A stretch of DNA of 64,000 nt from Nitrospirales bacterium (GTDB taxonomy: Bacteria > Nitrospirota > Nitrospiria > Nitrospirales > UBA8639), in the NCBI GenBank assembly GCA_029261355.1, contig JAJDBM010000007.1, forward strand, positions 25,870 through 89,869, in the 5' to 3' direction. Position 1 is the first letter of the stretch. Each line of letters starts with the position of its first letter. Positions 45,550 through 54,758 of this stretch are shown one piece after another. The notes under the pieces were generated by a model, which saw only the letters and a list, made by a program, of their open reading frames with translations, did no database searches and was not told where the DNA came from. Made by a program: the position numbers and the translations under genes.

Positions 45550-46666
45550 GAATAAGTTTCTCCTTTGATCCAATCGGAATATGAATGGTCACACTTGTTC
45601 CTTTACCCGGATGAGACTCCCAGTGCACTTCCCCGGCCAACATCCGAGCGCGTTCCATCATTCCTTGTAGCCCAAAATGATCCCATTTCTCGGGATTTTT
45701 TGATTCCACTTCAATATCAAACCCAGTTCCATCATCTGTAATCGTCGTTGTCAGTATTCCTTGTTTCACTATCAGATCGACATTAACATATGAAGCCTTC
45801 GCATGTTTAGCGACATTATGCAAGGCCTCTTGAATCATCCGAAAAACAAAAACCTTTGCTTTCGGTTCCAATCGCGATGGAGCACCCATCGATTTGAATG
45901 TCGTACGAATTCTTTGCTCTGACTCAAAGGCTTTCATATAATTAGAGACAGCGGACACAAGGTCAAGATTATCATAATGCCCAGGCCGTAAATTATAAAC
46001 TACCTCCCGTGTTTCTTGAATAGCATCTTTCAACTGACTTTTCATTTGATTCAAGAGTGCCAAACATTTCATTGGCTCATTGCGCACCAGTTCCCGACAT
46101 CGTTCAAGCTTGAGGTTTGATCCCACCAAGGTTTGGACTAACCCGTCGTGAATCTCGCAAGCAATCCTCGTACGCTCATCATTCACTGCCCCCTCAGACT
46201 CCTCTTTAACATATAGACGAAAGAGAGACTGATACCGTGTCAAGGTTGTTTCTATTTCTGAGGTGGCGCGAATACGGGCTTCAATCAATTGCCACATAAA
46301 TTTGGCGCTGCCCCCACCAATGATCGCGAGATGAGGAGCACGAATCTTGAGAAGGGCTTTTTCGATATCAGGATTTCCCGTGACATCAATCACAAGATCA
46401 ACATCTTTATTTTTCAAGAAGTCCTGATAATCATGAGTCACAGGAATACTTAGTTGCTTGGCAAGTTGAACTCCACGTGTCCGAAGGCGTGTTTCAGCCA
46501 ATCCCACGACACTCACTAACGGATCTTCAGCAAAAATCTCGATTAACGCTTTCGCGCCTTTTCCTCCACCAATGATTGCCACCCGAGTGACAGCAACGGC
46601 TCCCTTCGATTTCTTTGACGGTTGGCTCCGCTTGGAGGACTTAGGAGTAATAGATTGGCGAGGCAT
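45542..46666 (-). CDS. NarX/DesK-type histidine kinase with N-terminal Rossmann (NAD(P)-binding) domain
   Basis: 374 residues from ATG 46666. A basic Ser/Lys-rich leader (1-25) precedes a Rossmann domain (26 to about 135): glycine loop VAIIGGGKGAKALIEIF, then RGVQLAKQLSIPVTH, VDLVIDVTGNPDIEKALL and LAIIGGGSAKFM, resembling dehydrogenase-like NAD-binding folds. A linker helix leads to HisKA_3 (ARIACEIHDGLVQTLVGSNL region, His in EIHDGLVQ) and an ATPase (LHNVAKHAKAS, TITDDGTGFDIE, HFGLQGMMERA). No transmembrane helix is present. It probably senses cytoplasmic NAD(P)(H), a metabolite or a protein. Partner: the downstream NarL regulator. Confidence 0.85.
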   Translation of the reverse strand: MPRQSITPKSSKRSQPSKKSKGAVAVTRVAIIGGGKGAKALIEIFAEDPLVSVVGLAETRLRTRGVQLAKQLSIPVTHDYQDFLKNKDVDLVIDVTGNPDIEKALLKIRAPHLAIIGGGSAKFMWQLIEARIRATSEIETTLTRYQSLFRLYVKEESEGAVNDERTRIACEIHDGLVQTLVGSNLKLERCRELVRNEPMKCLALLNQMKSQLKDAIQETREVVYNLRPGHYDNLDLVSAVSNYMKAFESEQRIRTTFKSMGAPSRLEPKAKVFVFRMIQEALHNVAKHAKASYVNVDLIVKQGILTTTITDDGTGFDIEVESKNPEKWDHFGLQGMMERARMLAGEVHWESHPGKGTSVTIHIPIGSKEKLIHG

Positions 46667-46781
46667 CAATTAAGTGAAGGTCTAATGAAGAAATACTTCA
46701 CGAAACACAACATTCTCAAAATTGAGAGGTAATGGGTCTGGGATTAAAAGGTTAAGAACAGCCTCAATCATCTCACTTAGA

Positions 46782-47246
46782 TCAAGGCACAAGCTTATCT
46801 TTAGTCAGCAGCTTGATCGTGTCCATGAATTGATCAATATCTTTAAATTCCCGATAGACTGACGCAAATCGCACATAGGCCACAGGGTCAAGGTCGCGAA
46901 GTTCACGAATGACTTCCTCGCCTACATCTCGACTGGGAATCTCAGTTTCTCCTTTATCTTGGATACGCTTCTCAATTCGATCAACTGAAGTCCCCAGTGC
47001 ACCAATACTGACTGGTCTTTTTTCACAAGCTTTTTTTAGTCCCGATAAAATTTTTGTTCGATCAAATGGCTCACGACGGTTGTCTTTCTTGACGACCATC
47101 GGCATGCTTTCTTCAATCCGTTCATAGGTCGTATAACGGCGACGGCAAGACAGACATTCCCGACGACGGCGAATGATCTCTCCTTCCCGTGCAGTACGAG
47201 AATCTATGACCTTATCATCAAGTTGATCGCAGAAAGGGCATTTCAC
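46782..47246 (-). CDS. nrdR: Transcriptional repressor NrdR
   Basis: 154 residues. An N-terminal zinc ribbon (CPFCDQLDDKVIDSR; CLSCRRRYTTYERIE) is followed by an ATP-cone (VVKKDNRREPFDRTKILSGL; VASVYREFKDIDQF near the C-terminus). NrdR senses nucleotide levels and represses ribonucleotide reductase genes. It starts with GTG. Gene order rplI-glyA-nrdR on the minus strand resembles other bacteria where nrdR and glyA are neighbours. Confidence 0.95.
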   Translation of the reverse strand: MKCPFCDQLDDKVIDSRTAREGEIIRRRRECLSCRRRYTTYERIEESMPMVVKKDNRREPFDRTKILSGLKKACEKRPVSIGALGTSVDRIEKRIQDKGETEIPSRDVGEEVIRELRDLDPVAYVRFASVYREFKDIDQFMDTIKLLTKDKLVP

Positions 47247-47276
47247 CCGAACAGAGTCCTGTCGTTGAATGTAACC

Positions 47277-48548
47277 TTAGGCAGGTTGATAGGAATGAAA
47301 AATAGGAAATTGCGCACAGAGAGCTTTGATAGACTTCTGGACATGTCGTTGTGTCTTCTTATCATGGGGGCGCTGCAGCACTTCATCCATCAGCGAAACA
47401 ATGGTCTCCATCTCTGATTGCCCCATCCCGCGTGTGGACACAACTGGTGTCCCAATTCGTATACCACTCGCCACAGCTGGAGGCTTTTCATCATACGGTA
47501 TCGCATTCTTATTCACCACAATACCTGCAGCATCTAACCCCGCTTCTGCATCCTTACCAGACACGCCCTTGGGAGTAAGATTTAGGAGAAACAAATGGTT
47601 GTCAGTACCACCGGAGACGACACGATAGCCTCGCTCCAAAAAGCCTTCGCCTAATGTCTTCGCATTAGCCACCACTTGTCGTTGATATGCGGTAAAGGCT
47701 GGAGACAAGGCTTCACGAAAGGCTACAGCCTTAGCCGCGATAACATGCATCAGAGGTCCGCCTTGTAACCCAGGGAAAATTATCTTATCGACAGCCTTGG
47801 CATGCTCAGCTTTACACATGATCATACCCGCCCGAGGCCCACGTAAGGTCTTATGAGTCGTCGTCGTCACAAAATCAGCATAGGGTATGGGATTGGGATG
47901 AAGACCAGCTGCGATGAGCCCAGCAATATGTGCAATATCAACCAACAGGTAGGCACCAACAGACTGCGCAATAGCTTGGAATCGAGGAAAGTCTAAAACC
48001 CGTGAATAGGCACTGGCTCCAACCACAAGCATTCGCGGCTTACATTCCTTCGCAATACGTTGAACATTGTCGTAATCAATGCATTCGGTTTCTTGATCGA
48101 CGCCATAGGAATACGATTGAAAAATCTTCCCAGAAAAATTGACTTTGTGCCCATGAGTGAGATGACCACCATGGGCTAAGTCCATACCGAGAATAGAGTC
48201 ACCAGGCTTCAACACAGAAAGGTAAGCGGCCATGTTCGCTGAAGACCCAGAATGTGGCTGAACATTGACATGCTCACACCCAAAAAGTTCTTTGGCTCGA
48301 GCAATGGCCAGTTCTTCAACCGTATCGACGTGTTCACACCCACCATAGTACCGTCGACCGGCATAGCCCTCCGCATATTTATTGGTCATCAAACAACCCT
48401 GAGCGCCCAACACTGCAGGGCTGGCATAATTCTCCGATGCGATCAGGACTAATCTCTCACGCTGACGCTTTTCTTCTGCTCGAATAGCCTTATGGACGTC
48501 AGGATCTACTTCCTGAATCGCCTTCATGGTTCCAACTGGACTTCTCAT
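47277..48548 (-). CDS. glyA: Serine hydroxymethyltransferase
   Basis: 423 residues. PLP-dependent enzyme converting serine and tetrahydrofolate to glycine and methylene-tetrahydrofolate. Seen are [23 protein letters not shown] N-terminal residues, the PLP-Lys region in [18 protein letters not shown], and [26 protein letters not shown] lies just before the ATG at 48548. Length is normal. It follows rplI by 12 bases. Confidence 0.97.
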   Translation of the reverse strand: MRSPVGTMKAIQEVDPDVHKAIRAEEKRQRERLVLIASENYASPAVLGAQGCLMTNKYAEGYAGRRYYGGCEHVDTVEELAIARAKELFGCEHVNVQPHSGSSANMAAYLSVLKPGDSILGMDLAHGGHLTHGHKVNFSGKIFQSYSYGVDQETECIDYDNVQRIAKECKPRMLVVGASAYSRVLDFPRFQAIAQSVGAYLLVDIAHIAGLIAAGLHPNPIPYADFVTTTTHKTLRGPRAGMIMCKAEHAKAVDKIIFPGLQGGPLMHVIAAKAVAFREALSPAFTAYQRQVVANAKTLGEGFLERGYRVVSGGTDNHLFLLNLTPKGVSGKDAEAGLDAAGIVVNKNAIPYDEKPPAVASGIRIGTPVVSTRGMGQSEMETIVSLMDEVLQRPHDKKTQRHVQKSIKALCAQFPIFHSYQPA

Positions 48549-48560
48549 AGCTTCCTTTAT

Positions 48561-49070
48561 TTATTCGGCTGGTACGTCTTCACTCTCGTCATCTGAAGGA
48601 CTCGCTTCAACAACTGGTTCCTCACCACCCTTTTTGACAACAGTGACGGTAAATTCCGGGACAACATCACGATGCAATTTCACTGGAACCGAGAATGTCC
48701 CAAGATCCTTAATCGGTTGAGGCAGTTGAATCTTACGTCTATCAATCTCGATGCCTTCTGCTGCCAGACGCTCTGCCACATCTTTAGAGGTCACAGAACC
48801 AAATAATTTGTCGTCTTTGCCGGTTTGCACTTCAAAGGTCAAGGCCACCTTCGCAATCGTTTTCCCTAGTTCATCAAGGCCTTGAAGCTCTTTTTTGGTA
48901 TTTTGAGATGCAACCCGCTGTAAATGCTCAAACGTTTTGAGATTTCGAGGATTAGCGAGCACAGCTTTTTTCCGAGGAATTAAAAAATTCCTGGCATAGC
49001 CGTCTGCGACTGTTAAGAGGTCGCCTAAATACCCCAATCCATCAACATTTTCTTTTAGAATGACTTTCAT
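48561..49070 (-). CDS. rplI: 50S ribosomal protein L9
   Basis: 169 residues from ATG 49070 (GGAGCAAGCG site upstream; ORF start at 49088 is in-frame but weaker). It has the canonical MKVILKENVDGLGYLGD start and DGYARNFLIPRKKA, which binds 23S rRNA. The C-terminal domain keeps FGSVTSKDVAERLAAEGIEI. An acidic tail (EASPSDDESEDVPAE) is an extension of about 15 residues relative to the usual L9. First gene of a minus-strand cluster. Confidence 0.97.
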   Translation of the reverse strand: MKVILKENVDGLGYLGDLLTVADGYARNFLIPRKKAVLANPRNLKTFEHLQRVASQNTKKELQGLDELGKTIAKVALTFEVQTGKDDKLFGSVTSKDVAERLAAEGIEIDRRKIQLPQPIKDLGTFSVPVKLHRDVVPEFTVTVVKKGGEEPVVEASPSDDESEDVPAE

Positions 49071-49242
49071 TTCGCTTGCTCCTTCCACTGTAGTCTAAGG
49101 GTAATGATCATAAAGTCGGGTCATCAAAAAGTCAATTTAGACACAGAATATCCCCACATGGCTCATCTAGACACTATTGAAAAGTCTTCACTACAATGAT
49201 CAAGAAGAAAGTTGTCCCATTCATGATAAAAGAAGAAGTCAC

Positions 49243-49779
49243 ATGACAATCATGATTACTGCCTCACGACCAATCAAGAGAACACCACCAATCATTCAAG
49301 AGAAAGAATTGAAACACCATGGTCTGATGCTCTATATAATCCTTGTCGGCGTATTCCTGATCCTACAGCTATCAGAAACCACATATGGATCAGAATTACC
49401 TCATCCCCATGACGACCAAGGCCTGTACTCACTCAATATTCGCCTAAGCAGTAAAATCATCCGCCCTCCTCAAGAACTTGTGACCTCCATCCTCACCATA
49501 CCGAATGTCGACATCGCAAGACCGATGGTCGGGCCGCCATCAAAATCGGCCATATTAGAAGATGATCAGCGCCATCGGATGGTCGTTCTGACGGCTGAAG
49601 ACAATGGTGAATTAACAGCCTATATGTTAGACCATATTGACTTGGCTCCACATGTCCAAGAATTACGCCAACGAGCAATCGAACGAGGGTGCGGACAGGA
49701 TCGAATGAGCATCACCGGTGGAATGGGCTGCGTTGCCATCTGCGTCAAAGATATTATTGAAGCTGAAATTCTTCCGTAA
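49243..49779 (+). CDS. Exported or membrane-anchored hypothetical protein
   Basis: 178 residues from ATG 49243; an earlier in-frame ATG lies at 49177. One hydrophobic segment (LMLYIILVGVFLILQL) follows a basic N-terminus, so it is a signal anchor or signal peptide. The mature part has RQRAIERGCGQDRMSITGGMGC with paired Cys. No family recognised. It lies 7 bases before the helicase-like gene, so the two are probably cotranscribed. Confidence 0.7.
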   Translation: MTIMITASRPIKRTPPIIQEKELKHHGLMLYIILVGVFLILQLSETTYGSELPHPHDDQGLYSLNIRLSSKIIRPPQELVTSILTIPNVDIARPMVGPPSKSAILEDDQRHRMVVLTAEDNGELTAYMLDHIDLAPHVQELRQRAIERGCGQDRMSITGGMGCVAICVKDIIEAEILP

Positions 49780-49786
49780 GCAAACC

Positions 49787-51301
49787 ATGAACCTTCTGGA
49801 ACTACTTTCATATTACGCCGATCACTTGCAGGATGACCGAGAGCGGTCGATGACTCAGGGACTCGATGCCCCGATCGAGATCCCCCAAGCCAGACGTCTT
49901 CACACCATTGGCAGCTTGCATCTCTACGCAGTACAAATGCCTGAAGGTCGACATCTCATTCCTGACGTTCCAATTACCATCCTCCCATCGAATGACTGTG
50001 AGCCCACAGAAGGCGTCGTCCTTGGCCAATACAACGGTGAAATACTCATCCAAACACTCGATACGTTTGGCGAGACCGTCCACCATTTCACCATCGTGCC
50101 CGACACCTCAGGGTTCCTCGAAACAGCTAGCGCACGACTAAGAGACATGGCATCTAAACCAGAATCATTCTCCCTTGGCCCAGCGGAACGCCTTGTCCCC
50201 TGGCTCGCACCGAGTGAGGCAACGGGAGTGGTTCATGATAGAAACAGCATCGCCGCCTCAGTGCTCACAACCCATTGGAGTGATGATGAAGCCGAGCGAC
50301 TCACCAGATTGGGAGCCATACTCGTGGAACATGCGCGACTCAACAAACGCGTGTTACTCATCAGCCCAGATCATGAATCGCTCGATCATTTGGCCGGTAG
50401 CATTGCCAAGGCCCTACGAAATGCGGCATTGCCCTATAAAAGTCTATTGACTCGTTATGAACTGCCCATGCTACAAGCCACACATGGGATTGACCTTCAT
50501 GAAATAGGATTTGAAGCCCACATGAATCAATTTTATGCCAAAGCCAATTCGCATAAAGTTGCGCTTCGGAAAAAATATGATCGCTTTCGAGAACTCACTC
50601 CGATCCTCGCCTACAAACGCGACAAACTCAAAGACTTGAATGAAGTCAAGCTCCTAGAATGGCGGCTCTTAACCTCCCTAAGTGAATGGCAAGAAAAGGT
50701 GAAAAGCCTCGATAAGACTGTCGCAGACTACGAAGCCATTCCCATATGGAAACGCCTCGCCATGCAAGCAGCAGGAAAAAACGTCGAAACACTTTCAGAA
50801 TACCGAATCATCTATGAACAAAAAATTCAAGACATCATGAAAGAAGTAGAAATCGCCCAGCAACGTATTCGAGAACTCGTGCCGGAAGCCACCATTCCTA
50901 AGGATATGCGTCCTGAGTATGATGAGCTCAAAGAAGACATCACGAAGCTGGGGGGAACCAAAAAAATTCGAGAAATGCTCGCCGCTGGAGAAGGGACAAA
51001 CCGCCAAGCCTTTATTCAAAATAAGCGCATCGTCGTCACCACCGCCAACCGAGTCTTGACTGACCCAATTTTCAAACGCGTTCGATTCGACGTGGCGATT
51101 ATTGACAATGCACCTAGGATTCCTGCTCCCTGCCTCCTAGGCGCCTCCGGCCTTATCAGAGAACGAATTATCCTGAGTGGGAACAGTCAAGATCTCGAGG
51201 CCTGGCAGATGTCTGAAACCACACAGACCCTCGGCAAGTGGCCACAAGAATGGTTAGCCCATTACCTCAAGACTACTCCCCAACCAATACACTCCGCGTA
51301 A
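49787..51301 (+). CDS. Helicase-like (SF1/UPF1-type) protein lacking catalytic motifs
   Basis: 504 residues from ATG 49787. An N-terminal beta-rich region (about 20-115) precedes a helical coiled-coil segment (about 240-390: KVALRKKYDRFRELTPILAY and following) inserted in a core that resembles SF1B helicase domain 1: RIVVTTANRVLTDPIF (motif Ic-like) and FDVAIIDNAPRIPAP, where an active enzyme has DEAS, then LSGNSQDLE in place of GDPQQL. No Walker A GxGKT is present. Hence a pseudo-helicase is likely: a structural or regulatory scaffold. Alternative: an unrelated coiled-coil protein. Confidence 0.6.
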   Translation: MNLLELLSYYADHLQDDRERSMTQGLDAPIEIPQARRLHTIGSLHLYAVQMPEGRHLIPDVPITILPSNDCEPTEGVVLGQYNGEILIQTLDTFGETVHHFTIVPDTSGFLETASARLRDMASKPESFSLGPAERLVPWLAPSEATGVVHDRNSIAASVLTTHWSDDEAERLTRLGAILVEHARLNKRVLLISPDHESLDHLAGSIAKALRNAALPYKSLLTRYELPMLQATHGIDLHEIGFEAHMNQFYAKANSHKVALRKKYDRFRELTPILAYKRDKLKDLNEVKLLEWRLLTSLSEWQEKVKSLDKTVADYEAIPIWKRLAMQAAGKNVETLSEYRIIYEQKIQDIMKEVEIAQQRIRELVPEATIPKDMRPEYDELKEDITKLGGTKKIREMLAAGEGTNRQAFIQNKRIVVTTANRVLTDPIFKRVRFDVAIIDNAPRIPAPCLLGASGLIRERIILSGNSQDLEAWQMSETTQTLGKWPQEWLAHYLKTTPQPIHSA

Positions 51302-51478
51302 ATAAACAGAAAGCAATGCCTATCACCTGCATAGGCACAAACTTCAACACGAGCAGTCGTTACCCAATTAGTGAAATATGCAAGCTGAAATGAGTACATC
51401 GCTTTTTTCATAGCCTTCGCCTTGACCCAGATTCCATAAAAGACGATAATCACCCATCTTCAGTCAGACTTCAGATGT

Positions 51479-51564
51479 GCCGAAGTGGCGGAACGGCAGA
51501 CGCACCAGATTCAGGGTCTGGCGCCTTCACGGGTGTGCGGGTTCAAATCCCGCCTTCGGCACCA
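51479..51564 (+). tRNA. tRNA-Leu (anticodon CAG)
   Basis: 86 nucleotides folding as a class II tRNA: acceptor GCCGAAG paired with CTTCGGC, anticodon arm CCAGA-TTCAGGG-TCTGG with CAG anticodon, long variable arm, T-arm GCGGG-TTCAAAT-CCCGC and encoded CCA. Its 3' part (51531-51568) is repeated exactly at 56149-56186, so it is the attachment site of the integrated element. Confidence 0.95.
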
Positions 51565-51568
51565 ACAC
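51531..51568. repeat. attL: 38-bp direct repeat, tRNA-Leu side
   Basis: Identical in all 38 bases to 56149-56186. It spans part of the variable arm, the T-arm, the acceptor strand, CCA and four further bases. Integrase recombination at such repeats restores the intact tRNA. Confidence 0.92.
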
Positions 51569-51570
51569 AG

Positions 51571-52677
51571 TTAAAATGCAGTAATATCAGATACTTGGAG
51601 GGCGACGTTTTCACGCTGTGTTATTAGCGTGTTAAGGCTGGACATAGCAGAGTCAATATTATCCGCCGTGATCTTGCGGTAACGTAGAAACATCTCAACT
51701 GAGGAATGACCAACAATCTCCATAATTATTTCGGGTTTTACCCCGACATCGGCTAGGTTCGTCACTGCACAATGCCGCAAATCGTGGAAAACGAAATTGG
51801 GAATCTTCTGTTCCTTGCATAGCTCCTGCACTACTCGATAGGTATGACTTAGCTTCCGACCATCCTTCTGAAACACTAACCCTTGAATTCGAGTCACCCC
51901 ATCTTGGGCACGAAGTAGCTCTAACTCCTTCCAGAGTATCGGCGTTAGCGGTACAGAACGATCTTGCCCATTCTTAGTTAACGAACCAGGGAGAAAAATC
52001 CTTTTCCTATCCAAGTCCACTCGATCCCAAGTAAGCGTTAAGATCTCTTCCAATCGCATTCCAGTGTGATACCCCATCATAAGTACTGGCTTAAACCATT
52101 CTGGTGCTGCATTATAAAGTCGATTCCATTCATCAGATTCAAGCACTCGATCACGGGAGTTTTTTGGTTTGGGGTTCGGCACTAAGGAGGCCACATTCCT
52201 TGTCACAAGGTCCCGCTTCATTGCATGTTTGAGCATATGTTTAAGGTAGCTATGGTCGACATTCACCGTGGCAATAGATCGGCCTTTCCCACATTCTTGA
52301 CGAAACACTTCCACATCACTTGCTGAGATATCTTTTAAGAGTATCTTTTCAAAGAACGGAATCAAGACGTTCGTAATTCGTTGGTCTCGCTCACGAAAAG
52401 ACCTAAGATTTTTGACTTCTTCTATCAGCACATACTCTTTGGCCCATTGCTCAAAAGTAATGAGTGCCAGCTTTACCTGTTCGCTTTGCATGGTTTCGTT
52501 GAGGAGCTTGTTCTTGATAATGGTTTCCTGATCCTTGGCCATGGTCTTATTGCTACACCCCACTCGCCACCGCTTCCACTTTGCTCCTGGTATTCCCCTG
52601 GCTAACGTTAATACCTTCCCATCATCAAGGATGGGAAACTCCACGTACCACCCGTCCTTTCGCTTTGTCAGTCCCAT
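51571..52677 (-). CDS. int: Tyrosine recombinase / phage-type integrase
   Basis: 368 residues. An N-terminal SAM-like DNA-binding domain (ITFEQWAKEYVLIEEVKNLR) precedes a catalytic domain with the usual Arg in GYHTGMRLEEILTLTWDRVDL, the HDLRHCAVTNLA motif (His-x-x-Arg) and the closing VGHSSVEMFLRYRKI (His and Tyr). Its stop lies 7 bases from the tRNA CCA, the normal location for an integrase whose attP is next to it. Start ATG follows the XRE gene by 3 bases, so it is likely controlled together with it. Confidence 0.95.
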   Translation of the reverse strand: MGLTKRKDGWYVEFPILDDGKVLTLARGIPGAKWKRWRVGCSNKTMAKDQETIIKNKLLNETMQSEQVKLALITFEQWAKEYVLIEEVKNLRSFRERDQRITNVLIPFFEKILLKDISASDVEVFRQECGKGRSIATVNVDHSYLKHMLKHAMKRDLVTRNVASLVPNPKPKNSRDRVLESDEWNRLYNAAPEWFKPVLMMGYHTGMRLEEILTLTWDRVDLDRKRIFLPGSLTKNGQDRSVPLTPILWKELELLRAQDGVTRIQGLVFQKDGRKLSHTYRVVQELCKEQKIPNFVFHDLRHCAVTNLADVGVKPEIIMEIVGHSSVEMFLRYRKITADNIDSAMSSLNTLITQRENVALQVSDITAF

Positions 52678-52679
52678 AA

Positions 52680-52889
52680 TTAGGACCTCCTTTTGGTTAT
52701 AGGTTGATCGCCGACTAACTCTGACATTGTGACTTTAAGTGTCTTCGTTAATTTGCGGAGAGTCGAGAGGCGAGGGTCCAAGGTCCCTGCTTCAATTTTC
52801 GCAAGAGTCACATAGTGGACGCCTGACCTCTCTCCGAGCAATCGTAATGATAGCCCCCTACTCTCTCGCAATGATTTTAAATTGGTCAT
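52680..52889 (-). CDS. XRE-family HTH regulator
   Basis: 69 residues, a single Cro/C1-type HTH: LKSLRESRGLSLRLLGERSG, VHYVTLAKIEAGTLDPRLST, LRKLTKTLKVTMSEL. Probably represses integrase or excisionase expression in this element. It lies between the AlpA-like gene and the integrase gene. Confidence 0.85.
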   Translation of the reverse strand: MTNLKSLRESRGLSLRLLGERSGVHYVTLAKIEAGTLDPRLSTLRKLTKTLKVTMSELVGDQPITKRRS

Positions 52890-52927
52890 GCATGAACGTT
52901 AGTTAGTACGCTAACAATCTGTCAACC

Positions 52928-53134
52928 TTACTTATTGGGCATTGGCATCACAGTATTTTGTTTAATCCACTCATTTATTCCCTCTAAGTCAAACTTTACC
53001 AATCTGCCCGTTTTCACATATGGAATACGACGCTGACTAACCATTTTGTATAGAACACTAACGGAAAGCCCCGTATACTTAGACACCTGGTTAACATCGA
53101 TAAGTTGATATTGTTTACGTTCCGACTGTTTCAT
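52928..53134 (-). CDS. AlpA-like / MerR-type excisionase (recombination directionality factor)
   Basis: 68 residues with a winged HTH: QLIDVNQVSKYTGLSVSVLY, then KMVSQRRIPYVKTGRLVKFD and EGINEWIKQNT. Typical of small Xis/AlpA/helix-turn-helix domain-17 proteins in integrative elements. It starts inside the end of the preceding unknown gene (20-base overlap), implying cotranslation. Confidence 0.82.
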   Translation of the reverse strand: MKQSERKQYQLIDVNQVSKYTGLSVSVLYKMVSQRRIPYVKTGRLVKFDLEGINEWIKQNTVMPMPNK

Positions 53135-53459
53135 GACCCACCCCTCCCAACACTCGTTGGACTTTTAACACTCGTTCAAACACCTCATCCGTCATAATGA
53201 CCAGTCGTGGAGTTGGCTTCCCCTGCCCTGCTTTACGTTTCACCACGACCACCCCATCCTTCGCTCGTTGCTGTCCTAGGTCAGCCATTTCGACGGCTAA
53301 GGCTTCCAGCTGGGCCAAGCTTAATCGTTGCACATGCTTGACCTGAGGGAAAAAATACGGCCCTTCGACATCGACTCTGCCACCGGAATTGGCGGGGTAT
53401 CGTTGACCATTGAGTAGACTGCCCGCGTTTCGTTCTTCTTGTTTCCAACTTTTATCCAT
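53115..53459 (-). CDS. Hypothetical protein of the integrative element
   Basis: 114 residues. A proline/glycine-rich N-terminus is followed by two short helices (LSLAQLEALAVEMADLGQQR and FERVLKVQRVLGG) and a basic Val-rich stretch (VVVVKRKAGQGKPTPRLVIM). No family recognised. It overlaps the excisionase gene by 20 bases and is probably first in the element's operon; a role in element maintenance is a guess. Confidence 0.6.
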   Translation of the reverse strand: MDKSWKQEERNAGSLLNGQRYPANSGGRVDVEGPYFFPQVKHVQRLSLAQLEALAVEMADLGQQRAKDGVVVVKRKAGQGKPTPRLVIMTDEVFERVLKVQRVLGGVGHETVGT

Positions 53460-53573
53460 ATTGATTCCTTTGTCTATAAGTATTCGTTTGAATGCACATG
53501 TAGCTGTTTAACTATCCAACTGATTCACTAACTACCTGCTCTATATAAGGACGAGGGTTTGTAAGCTTCCCCG

Positions 53574-54389
53574 TCAAACGGACAGTTCATAAATAGAGTT
53601 TTGAGGCGGTGATGGTGCATACGTACAGGGTGGCGTATCCTGGAGTGAAGCATGAGGACGTTGCTCGTTGTAGATCGTCATCCAATGTGCCGTGAGTTCC
53701 CGCACCTGCTCCAAACTGCGAAACAGATAGAGATTGAGCACTTCAGTCCGATACGTCCGATTGAAGCGTTCAATACACGCATTCTGCGTGGGTCGCCCCG
53801 GTTGGATATGATAGATCAACACTCGGTTCGCCTTTCCCCAATCCAGCAGGCTCTGCGCAAGAAATTCTGGGCCGTTATCCACTCGGATCATGTGCGGTAA
53901 TTCCCGCTCTGTTTTCAGGCGATCTAATACCCGAATCACCCGCTCCGCTCTCAGGGAGGTATCCACTTCAATGGCCAAGACCTCTCGATTGAAGTCATCG
54001 ATGATATTGAACGTGCGAAACCGGGTGCCGTGATACAAGGCATCACTCATAAAGTCGGCTGACCACACTTCGCACGGGGCCACTGGAACGAATACCGGGA
54101 GCGAGGGCCGCGTGGGTAAGCGGCGTTTCTTGCGTCGGGGATGATTCAGCCCCAATTGACGATAGATCCGATAAATGCGTTTGTGATTCCAGGGATGCCC
54201 TATGGCTCGTAACCGAGCAATATATTTCCACACCCCCCAACGGGGATGGGCGTCAACCAAGTCATTGAGCGCTTCTATCACTTGCCCATCCCGGACCTGC
54301 CAATCCACGGGGCTTCGATAATAGGCAGACCGCGTCAGCTTCACAGCTGTACAACTCCGAACGACCGAGACCCCGTGAGTCTCCTGCAT
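53574..54389 (-). CDS. IS3-family transposase, OrfB (DDE integrase)
   Basis: 271 residues with HTH_21-like N-terminus (GVWKYIARLRAIGHPWNHKR), the RVE core with DDE residues: Asp in VWSADFMSDALYHG, Asp in MIRVDNGPEFLAQ and the Glu in QNACIERFNRTYRTEVL. Normally expressed as an OrfAB fusion by -1 frameshifting. The frame is intact. Confidence 0.92.
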   Translation of the reverse strand: MQETHGVSVVRSCTAVKLTRSAYYRSPVDWQVRDGQVIEALNDLVDAHPRWGVWKYIARLRAIGHPWNHKRIYRIYRQLGLNHPRRKKRRLPTRPSLPVFVPVAPCEVWSADFMSDALYHGTRFRTFNIIDDFNREVLAIEVDTSLRAERVIRVLDRLKTERELPHMIRVDNGPEFLAQSLLDWGKANRVLIYHIQPGRPTQNACIERFNRTYRTEVLNLYLFRSLEQVRELTAHWMTIYNEQRPHASLQDTPPCTYAPSPPQNSIYELSV

Positions 54390-54421
54390 GGTCTTGACCG
54401 CCGCCCGTTTGTCGGACGGCG

Positions 54422-54688
54422 TTAGAGCTTTTTTTCAAGTACATCCTTCAGGGCTCGATTCTCTAACGCGAGATCGGCATACATCCGTTTCAGCTTCGCG
54501 AGTTCGTTTTCTGTTTCCTTGAGGCGCTTGAGATCTGACGCTTCCAGCCCACCGTACTTCGCTTTCCAGTTGTAATAGGTCGCATCGCTGATGCCATGCT
54601 CGCGACACAGGTCTTTGACTTTGAGCCCAGCTTCGGCTTGCTTCAAGATGACGACAATTTGGGTTTCGCTGAATCGAGACGTTTTCAT
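54422..54688 (-). CDS. IS3-family transposase, OrfA (HTH)
   Basis: 88 residues: an HTH_8-type domain (ETQIVVILKQAEAGLKVKDL, then EHGISDATYYNWK) and a leucine-zipper coil (LAKLKRMYADLALENRALKD). It ends at a run of A and G codons (AAAAAAAG) just before the stop, the usual -1 slip site to produce OrfAB. It is upstream of OrfB on the same strand. Confidence 0.9.
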   Translation of the reverse strand: MKTSRFSETQIVVILKQAEAGLKVKDLCREHGISDATYYNWKAKYGGLEASDLKRLKETENELAKLKRMYADLALENRALKDVLEKKL

Positions 54689-54758
54689 GAGAACCTCCTG
54701 GGTGAATGATGCCAGAAAGCTCTACTTTTGGTCTGTCCTCGATATGGGGAAGCTTACA

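Larger units (their letters stand above)
53560..54758 (-). mobile_element. IS3-family insertion sequence, two reading frames with -1 frameshift
   Basis: 1199 bases. Terminal inverted repeats of about 26 bases begin TGTAAGCTTCCCC at both ends and share GGACAG further in (about 20 of 26 identical). The short gene (orfA) and long gene (orfB) lie on the minus strand. No target duplication could be recognised at the flanks. It is inserted inside the tRNA-Leu element. Confidence 0.88.
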
